This document shows positions 1 to 11,173 of a stretch of DNA of 60,000 bases, one piece after another; the stretch's first letter is position 1; each line of letters begins with the position of its first letter. Location: contig NW_026728924.1 in NCBI RefSeq assembly GCF_030272615.1, positions 126,001 through 186,000 on the forward strand, given 5' to 3'. A model generated the notes under the pieces. The model searched no databases. It was not told the DNA's origin and was given only the letters and a program-made list of their open reading frames with translations. This DNA comes from Cryptomeria japonica. Taxonomy: Eukaryota; Streptophyta; Pinopsida; Cupressales; Cupressaceae. The translations under genes were made by a program, and so were the position numbers.

Positions 1-338
1 TTTTCATGCCTTATGTCGGCTTACAAAGATATATACAATATCAAATTACATGTCAGCTAGATAACATAAATGCATAAACATTACAATCAATTGCCGATGT
101 CGGATCCAAGATATGTCGGCCTCCAATATCAATAACCTTTACTAAACCATGTCGACCAGCATTGCTGGTAACCAAAGAAATCCTTCTGTCCTGCCGGTGT
201 TGGTGCCGGTGTTGATGAAGTATCTATGAAGTGCCTATCGGTACACCATAGAGCCAAAACATGAAGTCAAAACATAATATCATGTTGCCATCAATGACAA
301 CATAGTGAAACCAACCAATTGAGTTTCAATTTCCAACA
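1..338 (-). repeat. Partial 3' LTR of element A
   Basis: Bases 1-338 match 25304-25634 almost throughout, for example the shared blocks 'atatacaatatcaaatta' and 'ctagataacataaatgcat'. Both copies end on the plus strand in 'ccaaca', the reverse complement of an LTR start TGTTGG. The sequence immediately to the right is a polypurine tract on the minus strand, so this is the beginning (U3 side) of the 3' LTR. The rest lies outside the window. Confidence 0.85.
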
Positions 339-709
339 ATATCCCCCTTTGGCATTGATGGCAACACTCATGTGAAAAATGGTCAAGGTTTCATCTGTTG
401 GTTTCATCCTGCCCTACTCCCCCTGAGCTGAATATGCAAAATACTCCATATCTCCAAAAAGCCATGACTCAATTATCCCCCCTAATGTATACAACTATTT
501 TTATTCTTTTTCACATCTATTCTACTCCCCCTTTGACATCAATTCCATCAAAAATTTCTAAAAAGAATGTCAAATAATAAGAACTGTACAATGAATATCC
601 AAAAAATGTCTTACCGGAGCTTGACAAATTTCAAAATTTCTGGATAAGCCTTCTCTAGTAACTCAAGATAAGTATCCCACTCGGTTTTGAATGTGTCGGA
701 AATACATAC
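339..709 (-). other. 3' internal end of element A with two polypurine tracts
   Basis: On the minus strand this holds a polypurine tract directly before the LTR (343-352, core aaaggggga) and a second related copy at 525-537. Both are preceded by the same 'gatg(c/t)caaaggggga' context. The same pair occurs in B (24221-24233 and 24383-24397) and in C (40824-40836 and 41031-41045). Bases 600-700 match B near 24062-24150 in reverse complement. No open frame is evident. Confidence 0.75.
705..709. repeat. Left target-site duplication of element T
   Basis: The five bases before the left LTR are catac. The five bases after the right LTR (14790-14794) are gatac. They match at four of five positions, as expected for an old 5-bp duplication with one substitution. 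Confidence 0.65.
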
Positions 710-1485
710 TGTTTATGGTGAAAATGAAACAACAATATTGAAAGACTAAATAGATTCAACCACAAAACCCTAGCTTAACAACAACAAAGATCCACCATAA
801 CATATGAAGATTACCTAAGATAATGTAAATCAACAAAATCACAAAGATTATACCATCACATGTCCAATAGGGTTTGGATATCCATTCTTCCTATCTCCAT
901 TGATCTTGCTTGATATATTTGCTCTCAGATTTTATGTGTGCACAAGAGCTCAACAAAGAACATAAATATGGTTGCAAGTAGGATTTATCGCATATGAAAG
1001 TTTGAATGCTAGAATGCCTGAAGGATTCATTAGGGTTGATAATGAAGGAAGCATCTCCTTATATAGAATACACTATAAGAAATGGAGGGATAAGATTGAG
1101 AGGTGTAAAATATAAATGGTCGGATAGGATTAGAGGGTAGGTAGAGGAAATAAGAAAATAATGAGAGGGTAGGTAGTGTAGGAATTAAGAGATGAATGAC
1201 ATGTGTCATGGGTAGAAAAGGTTAATGAATTAATTAAATAAATAAATATTCATTTAATTAATAGAAGAAGTGGGATCAATTAAATAAATAAGATATTTAT
1301 TTAATTAAGGAAAAGGATAATTTAAATAAATAAATGTATTTATTTAAATGAGAAATAAGGCTAGAAGAGGATACATGAATTAATTAAATAAACAAGGATT
1401 TATTTAATTAATAGAAGACATGATAAAATAATTAAATAAATAAAAATATTTATTTAATTAGATAGGACAATTTTAGGTGTCTACA
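710..1485 (-). repeat. 3' LTR of element T
   Basis: It matches 14012-14789 over its whole length. On the minus strand it begins TGTAGACACC and ends ACA (plus strand starts tgtttatgg). Bases 1223-1465 contain five consecutive AT-rich palindromes built from taattaaataaat and its complement. Confidence 0.9.
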
Positions 1486-1502
1486 TTTTGCCCCTCTTTG
1501 AG
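1486..1502 (-). promoter_or_regulatory. Polypurine tract of element T
   Basis: The minus strand reads aaagaggggcaaaa directly before the LTR start TGTAGACACC. This is the purine-rich primer for plus-strand DNA synthesis and it fixes the element orientation. Confidence 0.8.
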
Positions 1503-1887
1503 ACAATGCAGCTTGTTGCATTGTTTCAAAGAAGATAAGATGAACAAATACAAAGTTGCCCCATGATGAGAATGATATGCCCCCTTGAGAGATTGGATGA
1601 AACTGTCCAAAAGGATCATAGAAAATCTCTTGATAAGAAAGAAAGGCTAGAAAGAACTGACAAGATAGGATAGAGTGACAGATTCATGAGATAAAGAAGA
1701 CTCACTCAAGAGACTAGGGATAGGGTAGTATATAAGATAGAATATGAGGGAAAACATCCTCATTGTCATGCACACACCTAAGATATCAGAGTGTAGAGAG
1801 AGCAGAGAGCAGTTAGCAACAATGACATTGGTTCACAGATTCGATCGCGTTCGCCGATATCAGAGGCCAATAGATGTAGGAGAACCG

Positions 1888-2935
1888 GTAAGTACTGCAA
1901 AACCTCCTTGTACTTTGTTGCATTAATTCTTGTCATAAATGCATGTCAGGTAGTGTAATAAATGCGCATTAGGTATGTTGCAAAAATGTCAAGTTGGGGG
2001 AAAAACGCCAAGGCGCGTCTGGGTAGGCTAGGCGTGTCTATGTTGGTGCTAGACACATCTACGATTCTAGTAGCGTCTGTGTCAGATGCGAGTGTGATTG
2101 TGTATTTCAGGCACGTTTGTGTAGGATAGATGCGTCTGTGCAAAGCAGAGGCACGCCTGTGTAGGACATGTGTGTTTATGAAGTATGCAAGCGCGTTTGT
2201 TTACTAAATGTGCATTTATGTTTTCAAGGTTGAATCGACAGTTCTATGATAAACATACTCTGTCGATTCGGTAAGTTGATGAGAGGATACACTCAAACAG
2301 GTCCTCTAGGGAAGACTAGGGTAATAGATAGGGCTAGGATTGACAATTCTGTGATAGAACATACGTTGCCAATCAAGAAACTACTCAAGAGGATACACTC
2401 AAGAAGAGGCCCTAGGATAGGATAGATCGAGGCACTTTGTGATGAATAGGGAGTACCATAGGGATTGACAATTTTGTGATAGAACATACGTTGTCAATTG
2501 GTTTAGGCTGAAATTAACAATTCTATGATAGACCATACGTTGTCAATTGGATAAGCTACTCAAGAGGATACACTCAAGTAGGTGCCCTAAAAGATAGGAT
2601 CAAAGCATCACTTTTTGATGAACAGGGAGTACTACTAGGATAAAAAGAAGCACTTTGTGATGAACAGGGAGTACCACTAGGATAGAGTGTCATATGATAG
2701 ATATAAGCACTAGGATAAAAAGTAACAGTTTGTGATGAACAGGGAATGCCACTAGGATAGAGTGCCATATGATAGATATAAGCACTAGGATAAAAAGTAG
2801 CACTTTGTGATGAACAGGGAGTACCACTAGGAAGGAGTGTCATATGATAGATATAAGCACTAGGATAAAAAGCAACACTTTATGATGAATAGGGAGTACT
2901 ACTAGGATCAACACAATTGATTTTCTTGATTGCAG
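1888..2935 (+). other. Putative intron of the PMD gene
   Basis: It is bounded by GT-AG with an extended donor gtaagt and a pyrimidine-rich acceptor. The flanking reading frames agree in phase (phase 0). It contains short repeated phrases such as 'gatagaacatacgttg' at about 2350-2545 and the 75-bp tandem array at 2617-2905. Confidence 0.6.
2617..2905. repeat. 75-bp tandem repeat array
   Basis: The phrase gatgaacaggga (or a one-base variant) starts at 2617, 2659, 2734, 2809 and 2884. The last four are spaced exactly 75 bp apart and the first interval is 42 bp. Because 75 is 25 codons, the minus strand reads as a repetitive ORF; I regard that as a by-product of the period, not a gene. Confidence 0.9.
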
Positions 2936-4805
2936 GAGGACCTACCTATGCTGGAGTCATGGGAGAGATTCCCTTCGACTCAAAGTTTATGACCAGAGCT
3001 GACATTCAAGGATAGAGCAATAGTTGAGGCCATGGGATTGTGATATATTATGTATGTCCCTGAGTTTTGGGCAAACATGGGGTTGCTGATTACTTTAGCT
3101 GAGAGATGGAACTTAGAGACTTGCACTTTTTATTTGCCGATGGGTGAGATAACAATCACCTTGGAGGATGTATATAGGATATTAAGGATACCAATCATTG
3201 GGGAGTTAGTTCCTTACAATCGAGATGGAGACAGGGATGCACTAAGATGAGTGTTTCGGGATCAAGGACAGGAGATGAGGGCTGGACATGTGGCTTGGGA
3301 CACTATGATATAGACAAGATTGGGGCTACCAGCGGTGCTGGTAGGAGTGATCATTGGCTTCCTCTATCGGGATAGGGCGACACAAGAGTTGGCTATGGGA
3401 TGAGGGAGGACACTGGAGACATTGGTGACCAAGCACACAAAGTTTGCATGGGGACCATGTCTGCTGGCACACTTGTATTATGAGCTACATCAGTTTGTAT
3501 ATCACGAATCAACAGGATTGGGGTGCAAAGTGACACTGTTGCAGGTATGGGCATATGAGCATCTGCCAGTTACATGATCGATACACTTTAAGAGGTAAAG
3601 GACATGGGTGTAGTTTTATTCATTTGTATGACAAGATTACTTCTCAGCCACAGATTGGGAGGCTAGAGTATTGGCGCTGGGTTATGGACGAGATAGACAG
3701 TGTGGTATGGAGGCCTTACTTAGATTGTGAGGAGTGGGAGGATGATGTAGTGGAGCTTCCATATGTATTCAGGAGCAGGTATTTGATCAATCAGATGCCA
3801 TATATCATTGAGAGGTGGTTGATAGACAGGGTATGTAGGTAGTTTGGTAGGATACAATGGATCCCACAGGGTTCAGGGATGTATGCGCAGACTGTGAGGG
3901 ATTAGGTGCATTTGGGGCCATTATTATCATATGATTAGGCAATGACACAACTTATAGAGATGGTTCCCATGCCTTGGGACATTTAGGTGGATGTGGAGGA
4001 TGCAGGGATGGATGTAGAGTATACTACATATTGGGCAGAACATCCGTTTCCACGGATGACGGATCTAGGGGAGACGATAGAGGGAGATGGTGGAGGTGAT
4101 GGAGATGATAGTGGAGATAGTGGAGGCAGAGGCTGACGGCGAAGGCAAAGCACAGTGGTAGAGAGGAGAGTGGCTTAGAGGAGAGAGGGTGAAGAGGAGA
4201 GACAAATGCATGTAGTGAGGGGTAGAGGTGGATTGCCATTACAAGTGCCAGCAACATAGGTTCCTAGAAAGGTACAAGGATGGAGACAAGGACAAGAGTA
4301 GCCACAAGGATAGGGTGAGGAGGGAAGGGGAGGATGAGATACTATCCTTGAGGGAGATCTGTCAAGGATAGATAGATGAGATACAGGATTGGAGAGGGAG
4401 GGGGCTAGGCTTAGGAGACAACTGAGGGATATTGAGCGGGAGAGAGATAAGGCTATTCAATTCTATATAGAGGCTGAGATAGCACCGAGGGAAGGTAGGT
4501 AGCTAGAAAAGGACACAGGGGCTAGATACACCTATGTTCTGTGGGTAGGAGAGGAAATAGCCTACTGGAGAGACCTGTAATATGGAGTGGTGCCACCAGA
4601 TCAGCAGACTAGGAGCTTCTGGAGACCATCGCGTACGACGATGACCACTAGAGGGAGAGACAAGAGACATACATCTAGTGGTGGGGTTATGGGTCCTCCA
4701 CCACCACCAAATAGAGGGGGTAGGAGAGATGATCCTGGGGTGGGTCCTTCCAGGGCTAAGACTCCGTCAAGGCCAGCCAACTCCGAGGGAGGGAGTTCAT
4801 CATAG

Positions 4806-6440
4806 CCTTAAAGGGCTCCATATGTATCAATTTTGTACCATTTTTTGTACGATGATGTAGACACCTTCGGGTGATTGTAGCCGTATGTATTTTAACATCA
4901 TTGTATCATGACACTTATGATTTTGATATATATATATATATATATGAGATGATTCATCCTTGCGGCAACTATATGCATGTGTATCTATGTGATGTTTATG
5001 ATATAGATGCAAATATGTACATGATGAAATGCAATATTTTTTGTTCTTTTATGTTTTTATATGTTATGCAAACACAAATGTGGATATATGAAATGCGGAT
5101 GAATATGATAATACAAATAATTATTTACATGATGAGAATATAAAATGTGCTAACATGTGTTGTGTGTAGGATATGGTGCAATTGTGATATCTATATGTAT
5201 GTGTGAAATGTGAATATGTGGTAATGCAAATATTTTTGGCTTGTCATTATACTCGGTCATGTGATAGAAAGCTACACGAACTTGGGAAGGACGATGGAGG
5301 TCAATCAAGAAAGGGGGATGAAAAATAGAAGATATGGAAGTGAAAGAGATTCTTGTTATATTATCATCATTGAGCTTTATTATGGCAAATAGGTTATGAC
5401 AATCGAGGTATATGTTCAACCCAGAAAGTCATTGTACCCATTTGCATGGAGATCAGATAGTCACAAACAAGGAATGCCCTAGTTCGTACTAGACTCTCAG
5501 TGTCCTCATATCCTTGGACAATTCATTGCATTACTAAGAGACAATCCATAAACATCAAAGAAAAATAGGTGACGATACCCCATCCTCACTTTTCTAGTCA
5601 AAGACATCCTGAAGATAGAATCTCTAATCAGAGACATCTCGAAAAAGCTAAAAGATATATTACCAAAAGATAAAATCAAAAGAAAGCCAAGAATCAACAC
5701 CAACATCCACTGTAGTCCTCAAGTTTAGTGTTTCTTGTCACTTGTATAAGTCTATTTTATTGTGGTCACAATGTTTACTTTCACAAAAAAATAGATAGCA
5801 CTAAACCATAATGTTGTCTGAGTCTGTTGAAAGATTTGATTTGTTGAAGCCCATTGTTGCTGTTGTGTCTCATCTACAATTGATTGAATCCATGAAATTG
5901 ATACTTTATTGCAGAGTTGTGATGCAAATGATCTTTATTGTGGATTATGTGCAAATAGACTGAAGAAAACTGGAAGAAATTGTACTCCTTGGAATTGTGA
6001 TGCTCTCAGTTCCACACCCCTCACTAGACATAGGATTTGCCTTAGCCACAGATAGGAGCTAATTTATTATGGATGGAAAGGGTGAAAATGAGGGATTATT
6101 ATGAATGGCTAACCAATATTAGGTAGAACAATAACAAGCCATGATGAGAATGGGTAAGTTTATTATGAATGGATAGGTTGTGAGTGTGTACAAAAGTGAA
6201 AGGATGAAAGTGAATCCTGAAGGAGAGAGGACAAATGTCTCTACATATGGCACCGGTGACCCAGTTTTCACCATGGTACTTTCCCAGGGAATCACCAAAG
6301 TGGTTTTCACTGTTGGACAAATTTATTTCTCTTTACTTTTTTTGGATTTTTTTGTTTTTGTATTTTTAATTTTTTGGATTTTTTTGTATTTTTGAATGTT
6401 TTGATTTTTTTTGTATTTTTTTGAATTAGGATACTCGAAA
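4806..6440. other. Non-coding internal region of element T
   Basis: No credible coding frame is seen on either strand. A (TA)n tract lies at 4926-4945. The region just after the PMD stop (4806-4910) may be its 3' untranslated sequence. A T-rich stretch at 6335-6425 separates it from the integrase remnant on the minus strand. Confidence 0.5.
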
Positions 6441-6443
6441 GAG

Positions 6444-6690
6444 CTATGTGTAAAACCTGGGAAGGTGCATGCTATTGATAGGATCCTCCAAAGGTTCACC
6501 CTTTGGGGTTGAGAGTTGATATGCACTGGATCCATAGGTTGTTGTGGTGACGTAAGGACCAAGACAATTTGGTTTGAACTTTCCCTTCTTCTCTCTGTCT
6601 TCCTGATTTTTAGGATTTTCTTTGAGAACTAAGTCACCCATCTCAAATGTGTGAGACTTAACCTTATGATTGTAATTGCAACATTCCTTG
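6444..6690 (-). pseudogene. Integrase C-terminal remnant of element T
   Basis: The minus-strand frame contains FEMGDLVLKENPKNQEDREK, then GKFKPNCLGPYV, then GSSAYQLSTPKGEPLEDPIN and a terminal MHLPRFYT before a stop. This is the GPY/F-type C-terminal module of Ty3 integrases, with the usual tryptophan before LGPY replaced by cysteine. The zinc-binding and DDE catalytic parts are not upstream. Only about 1 kb separates this from the protease, so RT, RNase H and the integrase core have been deleted. The frame upstream of about 6690 (to 7049) has no family resemblance I can name. Confidence 0.78.
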
Positions 6691-7204
6691 ACTGAATGAT
6701 GTGTTGCTCCCTTGATTGTCTTCCTTGATAAAGGAACTGAGATAGAATTACTAATGTGTGGACTACGTTTGCCCATATGTGTGTCACCTAAAGAAGTTTG
6801 GGCTTCCTTGATAACAAAGTCCCTCAAGGAAGCTCCATTAAAGGTCCATGATGTATCACTGGAAGGGAATGGATGTATTAAACAAGAGGATGAGCTATGA
6901 AGGCTTATGATTGTGAAAATAAGTGAAAGTGTCATGACATAATGGAGACTTAGTATCAACAAGTATTGTTTTTGACTTAAAATTGTAGATCTTTTGCCCC
7001 CAGTTATTTTCATATTAGGGGAGATCAAATCTTGTTCTTTTTTTTTCATAGGATTTGTATCCTTGACCTTGAGTTTTTTAGAGGACCCAATAGCTTTTGA
7101 TTTTGATTTGGACTAAAGAACTTTTCTTTATTTTTGACTTTTAGATTTTTCTTTTCAAAGCTTGATTTTTTATCCCTAATGAGTAAGGGCTTTTGTAATT
7201 ATTG

Positions 7205-7585
7205 TTAATCCATGTTTGGGAGAGGAGTGAAAATTGACTGAATGGATGAAATGGTAAGGCTATGTGAGTTCTCAAGAGGGATGGCAATACACTCAATAGA
7301 TTCTTTGTTGGAATCACTCTTAGGAATATTGATATCAAGAGTTGCTTGCACCACTAGAGGAGATTTGCATTTAGGCTTAGTAGCCACAATAGTAGGTGGT
7401 TCACACCCAATTCCTTGGCATTGCAAATTGTTGATAGATTGTTCTTGTCTACTGAATGTCTTAGGAGATAGTGGGAGTTGATCAACATGAAAGATATACT
7501 CACCACATCCCATGTCTTTAATATTGAATTTTTGTTTGATCTTTGATTGTTTTGATGTAGAAGCTTTCAAGGATTCAAGATCCAA
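7205..7585 (-). pseudogene. Unrecognised internal frame of element T between protease and integrase remnant
   Basis: A 126-codon minus-strand frame lies in the place where a Ty3 element should carry its reverse transcriptase. It has no YxDD, RNase H or integrase motif. It is rich in Ser, Ile, Lys and Pro and looks like a linker or captured spacer. It may be the junction of the deletion that removed the pol core. Whether it was ever translated is unclear. Confidence 0.3.
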
Positions 7586-7642
7586 ATATGATGATGATGG
7601 AATTGCTTCTCTATTGACTGGGAATTTTATTTATGATCTAGG

Positions 7643-8350
7643 TCACAGATTGTTGCAATATATGAATGGGTTTGGATCGCCTTTTATGGTCACTTCAACT
7701 CCATTGTGTGGAAACTTGACACATTGATGATATGTTGAGGGAATAGCTCTCATTTCATGAATCCATGGACATCCTAGCAATATGTTGTATGTCAGATCGA
7801 GCTCTAGGAATTGACAAACCACATCTCTGGTAACTGGCCCAACTCTCAAAGGTAAGGTGCCTGTGCCTTTGGATGAACACTTTTCATCATCATATGCCTT
7901 GATGGTAATTTTGTTTGTAGCATTCACAACTTTATCGGAATATCCCAATTGTATTATTATGTTCAAAGTACATTTATTGAGACCGGCTCCTCCATCTATC
8001 AGGACTTGTTTTATTCATTGTTTGGGTAGGAAGGTTTCAATGTCTAAAGGTACATTATGTGGTTGGCTGACGGAGGTGTCGTCAGCTTCAGTGAATGTGG
8101 AATGGAAAGGTATCCCACCATAGTTGGAAATTGGTCCACATTCATATTAGTGAGGAAAGAAGCATCTCTCAAAGTTTTGTCAAGAATGGCCTTATGTATG
8201 GGAGATATGCTTAAAAGCTCTAGGATGGAGATAAGCGTGGGTGTCTTCCCTAACTGTTCTACCAAATCATACTCTGGTTTGGTTGCTAAGGAAGAAATGT
8301 TGTTAGCTAGAGAACCTTGCAAAGTGACCTTACCTCGATGAGTTGTAACA
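7643..8350 (-). pseudogene. Retropepsin-type aspartic protease of element T (broken)
   Basis: The minus strand encodes LIDGGAGLN near 7980-8002, where the Asp-Gly-Gly triad replaces the common Asp-Ser/Thr-Gly. It is followed by QLGYSDKVVNATNKITIKAY, a flap-like middle, and DLTYNILLGCPWIHEMRA, the second conserved hydrophobic-Gly block of retropepsins. The frame ends with HQCVKFPHNGVEVTIKG at about 7680. Upstream text (8044-8340), TLQGSLANNISSLATKPEYD, is the Gag-protease linker usual in Tat-like elements. At least one frameshift lies between 7966 and 8044. In a live element this enzyme would process the Gag-Pol polyprotein inside the particle. Confidence 0.72.
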
Positions 8351-8720
8351 TTACATTTAGAGGTAGGTTCAGAAGAAGATCCAATGCCTTCTAGGACAAC
8401 TTTGGGTAGAATTTTTAGGCGTTTTGTCCTTGATGATAATGGTAGAGACATAATTGTCCACCGAAATGTGATTAATAGTTGAATCATAGTTATAAGATGC
8501 TCTGGTATAGTTGGTCTGCTCATTTGTGGCTTTGGATTTTTCCTTGTCATGTTTAGGGAATGGTTCCTTAAACATCTCATGTTCTTGATTGGATGTATGT
8601 CCTTCAAACTCAATATCACCTCTGTCAATAAGATCTTGTATGATGTTCTTCAGCCGATGAAAATTTCCTGTTTTATGTCCCTTGCTCTTGTGATATTCAT
8701 AGTACTCATCATCATTCCAC

Positions 8721-8725
8721 CAATT
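8721..8725. repeat. Left TSD of solo LTR
   Basis: caatt here equals caatt at 9478-9482, flanking the solo LTR exactly. Taking out the insert and one copy restores the gag reading phase of element T. Confidence 0.85.
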
Positions 8726-9477
8726 TGTTAGGATTCCCAAAGATACTGAGAGGGAGGGGGGGGGGGGGTGAATCAATATCTAACCGGTTAACAATTTTTC
8801 TTACCTTGTTAAGTAATTTGCATTCCAAAACAGTGTACCGGTAAACAAGAATTAATGCAGTAAATATGAACAACAAACACAACATAGAAAGCACACCATA
8901 ACACAAGATTTTTGGCAAGGAAACCGGGTGTGGGAAAAACCTCGGTGGGATTTGTGACCCACAATATTCACTCATTGGCCAATGAATGGATATTACTTAC
9001 AATAGTGTGTGCCTGCACTTACAGGAAGGCCAACTACCTAGAGCTCACTGCTCAAATACAAAAGGAAGTCTCATTGGCTTACAAAAGTGGATTATGGAAA
9101 TCCAATGTGATGCACTGCTACAAAAAGCATCTGCTATGCCAGGTTCAGTACCAGTTGAAGCTCATACAATAACCATAAACCTTACTTCAAAATCTACCTT
9201 AATATTCGCTCTACATATTCATCCTATCATGTCTCTTCTTTAAATGATCTACAAGATCTCATGCTTATATATGAGTCTTATTACAATATTCCATGTCGGC
9301 TTATAAAATGATATTACAATTAAATACAATATACAATAAACAAAATCATGTCGGCTAGGGTGCCGGTGTAGAGTCTGTCGATGTTGGTGCTTGACGATGC
9401 CATAAGATTGAAAGGTTACCATCAATGAAAATACCTTCAATCACCTATAATTCTCATTGGAGTGTGCAATGCCAACG
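8726..9477 (-). mobile_element. Solo LTR of an A/B-related element
   Basis: The segment starts TGTTAGG and ends CCAACG on the plus strand; the last base appears mutated from A. It is flanked by identical 5-bp duplications. Its left end has the same poly-G block (8757-8768), GAATCA phrase and 'gggatttgtgacccacaata' phrase found at the inner end of the A and B LTRs, in minus orientation. There is no second LTR or internal sequence, so it is a recombined relic. Confidence 0.8.
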
Positions 9478-11173
9478 CAATTTGGTTTGACCTTTGGCTC
9501 ATATGGAGGATTGTCTGGAATTGTTATTATCTTGTTTGCCACTAGCTTCTTGAAAATTGATTCAAGTGGTTCTCCCAATGGGGTGTATTTCCTTCGTGGT
9601 TTTGAAGTTGCTTGAGTATTCACTTGGTTGTTTGTATAACTTGATCCAGAAAGAATGATTTTGTATCTCACTGTGTTAGCATCGACAACGCCATCATTTA
9701 CTGTGTTCTTGTTCTTGTTCCAAAATTGCGGTTTGTCTTTTCCTTTAAAGTCCTTTTATTTTCTTTGAATATCTTAATGACTCCTTGTTCGATTAAGACC
9801 TTCTTTGTCACTAATCCTTTCTCAATGACGTCCTTAAAAGTGGATAAACAAGCTTTCCTCAAGTCAAAACCAATTTATCTGTTGACATTCTATGTGAACA
9901 TCTCTACCATTTGTTTTTGTGGAATTTCACAAGAGCATCTGCTGGCTAAATTCCTCCATCTTTGTAAGAATGATGAAAATGACTCCCCATCCTTTTGCTT
10001 GGTGTTGCACAAAGTGGTAACTGATATGTCTGTCTCTATGTTGTATGAGAAATGTTGTATTAATGCCTCTTCTAGATCACCCCATGACTTAATTCCAGGT
10101 GGAAGTTGGGAGAACCATTCCATATCTTGATCACCTAAGATTTGTGGGAACAGTCTCATCAAGTATGTTTCTTCTGATGCTATCTCAATGCAAGTTGTGA
10201 CAAACTATCTTATATGTGCCTTAGGGTCTCATTTGTCTTTGTACTTATAAAACTTAGGTGTCATTAAATGTGTAGGAAAAGGAGGCATTGGAGTGCTTTT
10301 GTCAAATGGATAGGAACATATGTCTCTCATTGTGTAAGATGGCTTCGGTGTATTTATGTCCTCCATTTTCTTTTGTAAGTCCTTAATTTGTTGTTCCAAA
10401 TTGTTCTTAGGTGGGGACCGACTTCTTGGACCATATACCATGCCTAAGCCACCAGGTGGAGGGGGAGCATACTGCATGTATGGATGGTATTGATCATACA
10501 CATGTTCATATGGAGTAGGTGTCTAGTGATGTTGCGTATAGGAACCACTTGGTATAGAGTCATAATGAGGAATGGAATATCTGCTTTGTCCGTGTATATC
10601 ATATTCTACAGGCATGTCATGAGTTTGTTCTAGTGTGTTGCCTCCAAATTGAACATGGGGTTTTCTCGTGTCCAAATTTTGAGCATGCCTTTGAATATCC
10701 AATTGTTTTGGAGGTTGGTCCTTAGCATTGGTATGCGATTGAGTGTATTTATCCGCATAAGATTTCAATAATGGTCTGCGTAGATGGAGTTGTTCATGAG
10801 ATGGTCTTTCATGAGTATCATAAGCTTGACCATGTGTATTTGGGACCTGAGGTTTTTGAAACAAGGATGATGGTGACTCAGGCACGAAACATGGTCCTCT
10901 AGTATCTCCACTATTAGGCCTCCTTTGATCCATGTCGAGTTAAGTTTCTTGCATAGGTTGATTTTCCATTATTTGAGACATGTCAAAATCATGAGGTATT
11001 TTGGTTCCACTTTGTGCCATCACTTGTAGAAAATACTGTCTATCACTTCTCATGATTTCCTCGACCAATCTATTAAAGTGGGGATCCATGATGGAGTCTT
11101 CCACTTCTGTTGAATGCACAAAAAATTTGTTTGTATTTTCATTGGGCGTATCACTGTTGGTTGTGTTATCCAT

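Larger units (their letters stand above)
1744..4805 (+). pseudogene. Plant mobile domain (PMD, aminotransferase-like) gene relic, antisense inside element T
   Basis: Exon 1 (ATG at 1744, or in-frame ATG at 1822) ends at 1887 before a consensus donor, gtaagt. A pyrimidine-rich acceptor (ttttcttgattgcag) ends at 2935. Exon 1 closes on a complete codon, and exon 2 read from 2936 is in the same frame as the PMD core at 3050-3250. The core has PMD-type wording: MYVPEFWANMGLL, LAERWNLETCTFYLP, EITITLEDVYRILRIPI. A further block at 3555-3842 (HDRYTLRGKG, WRPYLDCEEW, RSRYLINQMPY) and a proline/arginine-rich tail at 4587-4805 ending EGGSSS follow. Several stops and frameshifts (about 2990, 3040, 3248, 3310) break it. 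PMDs occur in Arabidopsis MAIN/MAIL1 and in plant transposons; a molecular activity is not assigned here. It runs opposite to T's own genes. Confidence 0.8.
8369..11173 (-). pseudogene. gag of element T, split by a solo LTR
   Basis: Frames 11173-10940, 10933-10523, 10501-10229 and 10162-9890 are all in one phase, separated by single in-frame stops. The last holds the Retrotrans_gag core: MEWFSQLPPGIKSWGDL, EALIQHFSY, DGESFSSFLQRWRNLA. A frameshift follows, then the RRKYTPLGEPLESIFKK block (9671-9441). Coding is next interrupted by the solo LTR at 8726-9477 and resumes in the same phase with WWNDDEYYEYHKSKGHKTGN, a Gag C-terminal zinc-finger-like block. The N-terminal part is Pro/Gln/His-rich, including PPPPGG. 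Gag forms the virus-like particle; this copy cannot make a full-length protein. Confidence 0.8.

Noticed and set aside
2574-2843. Repetitive minus-strand ORF with a 25-residue period
   Set aside because: Follows from the 75-bp tandem repeat in the PMD intron; no start context or homology.
6099-6562. Several short ORFs on both strands
   Set aside because: No homology; partly low-complexity T-rich sequence.
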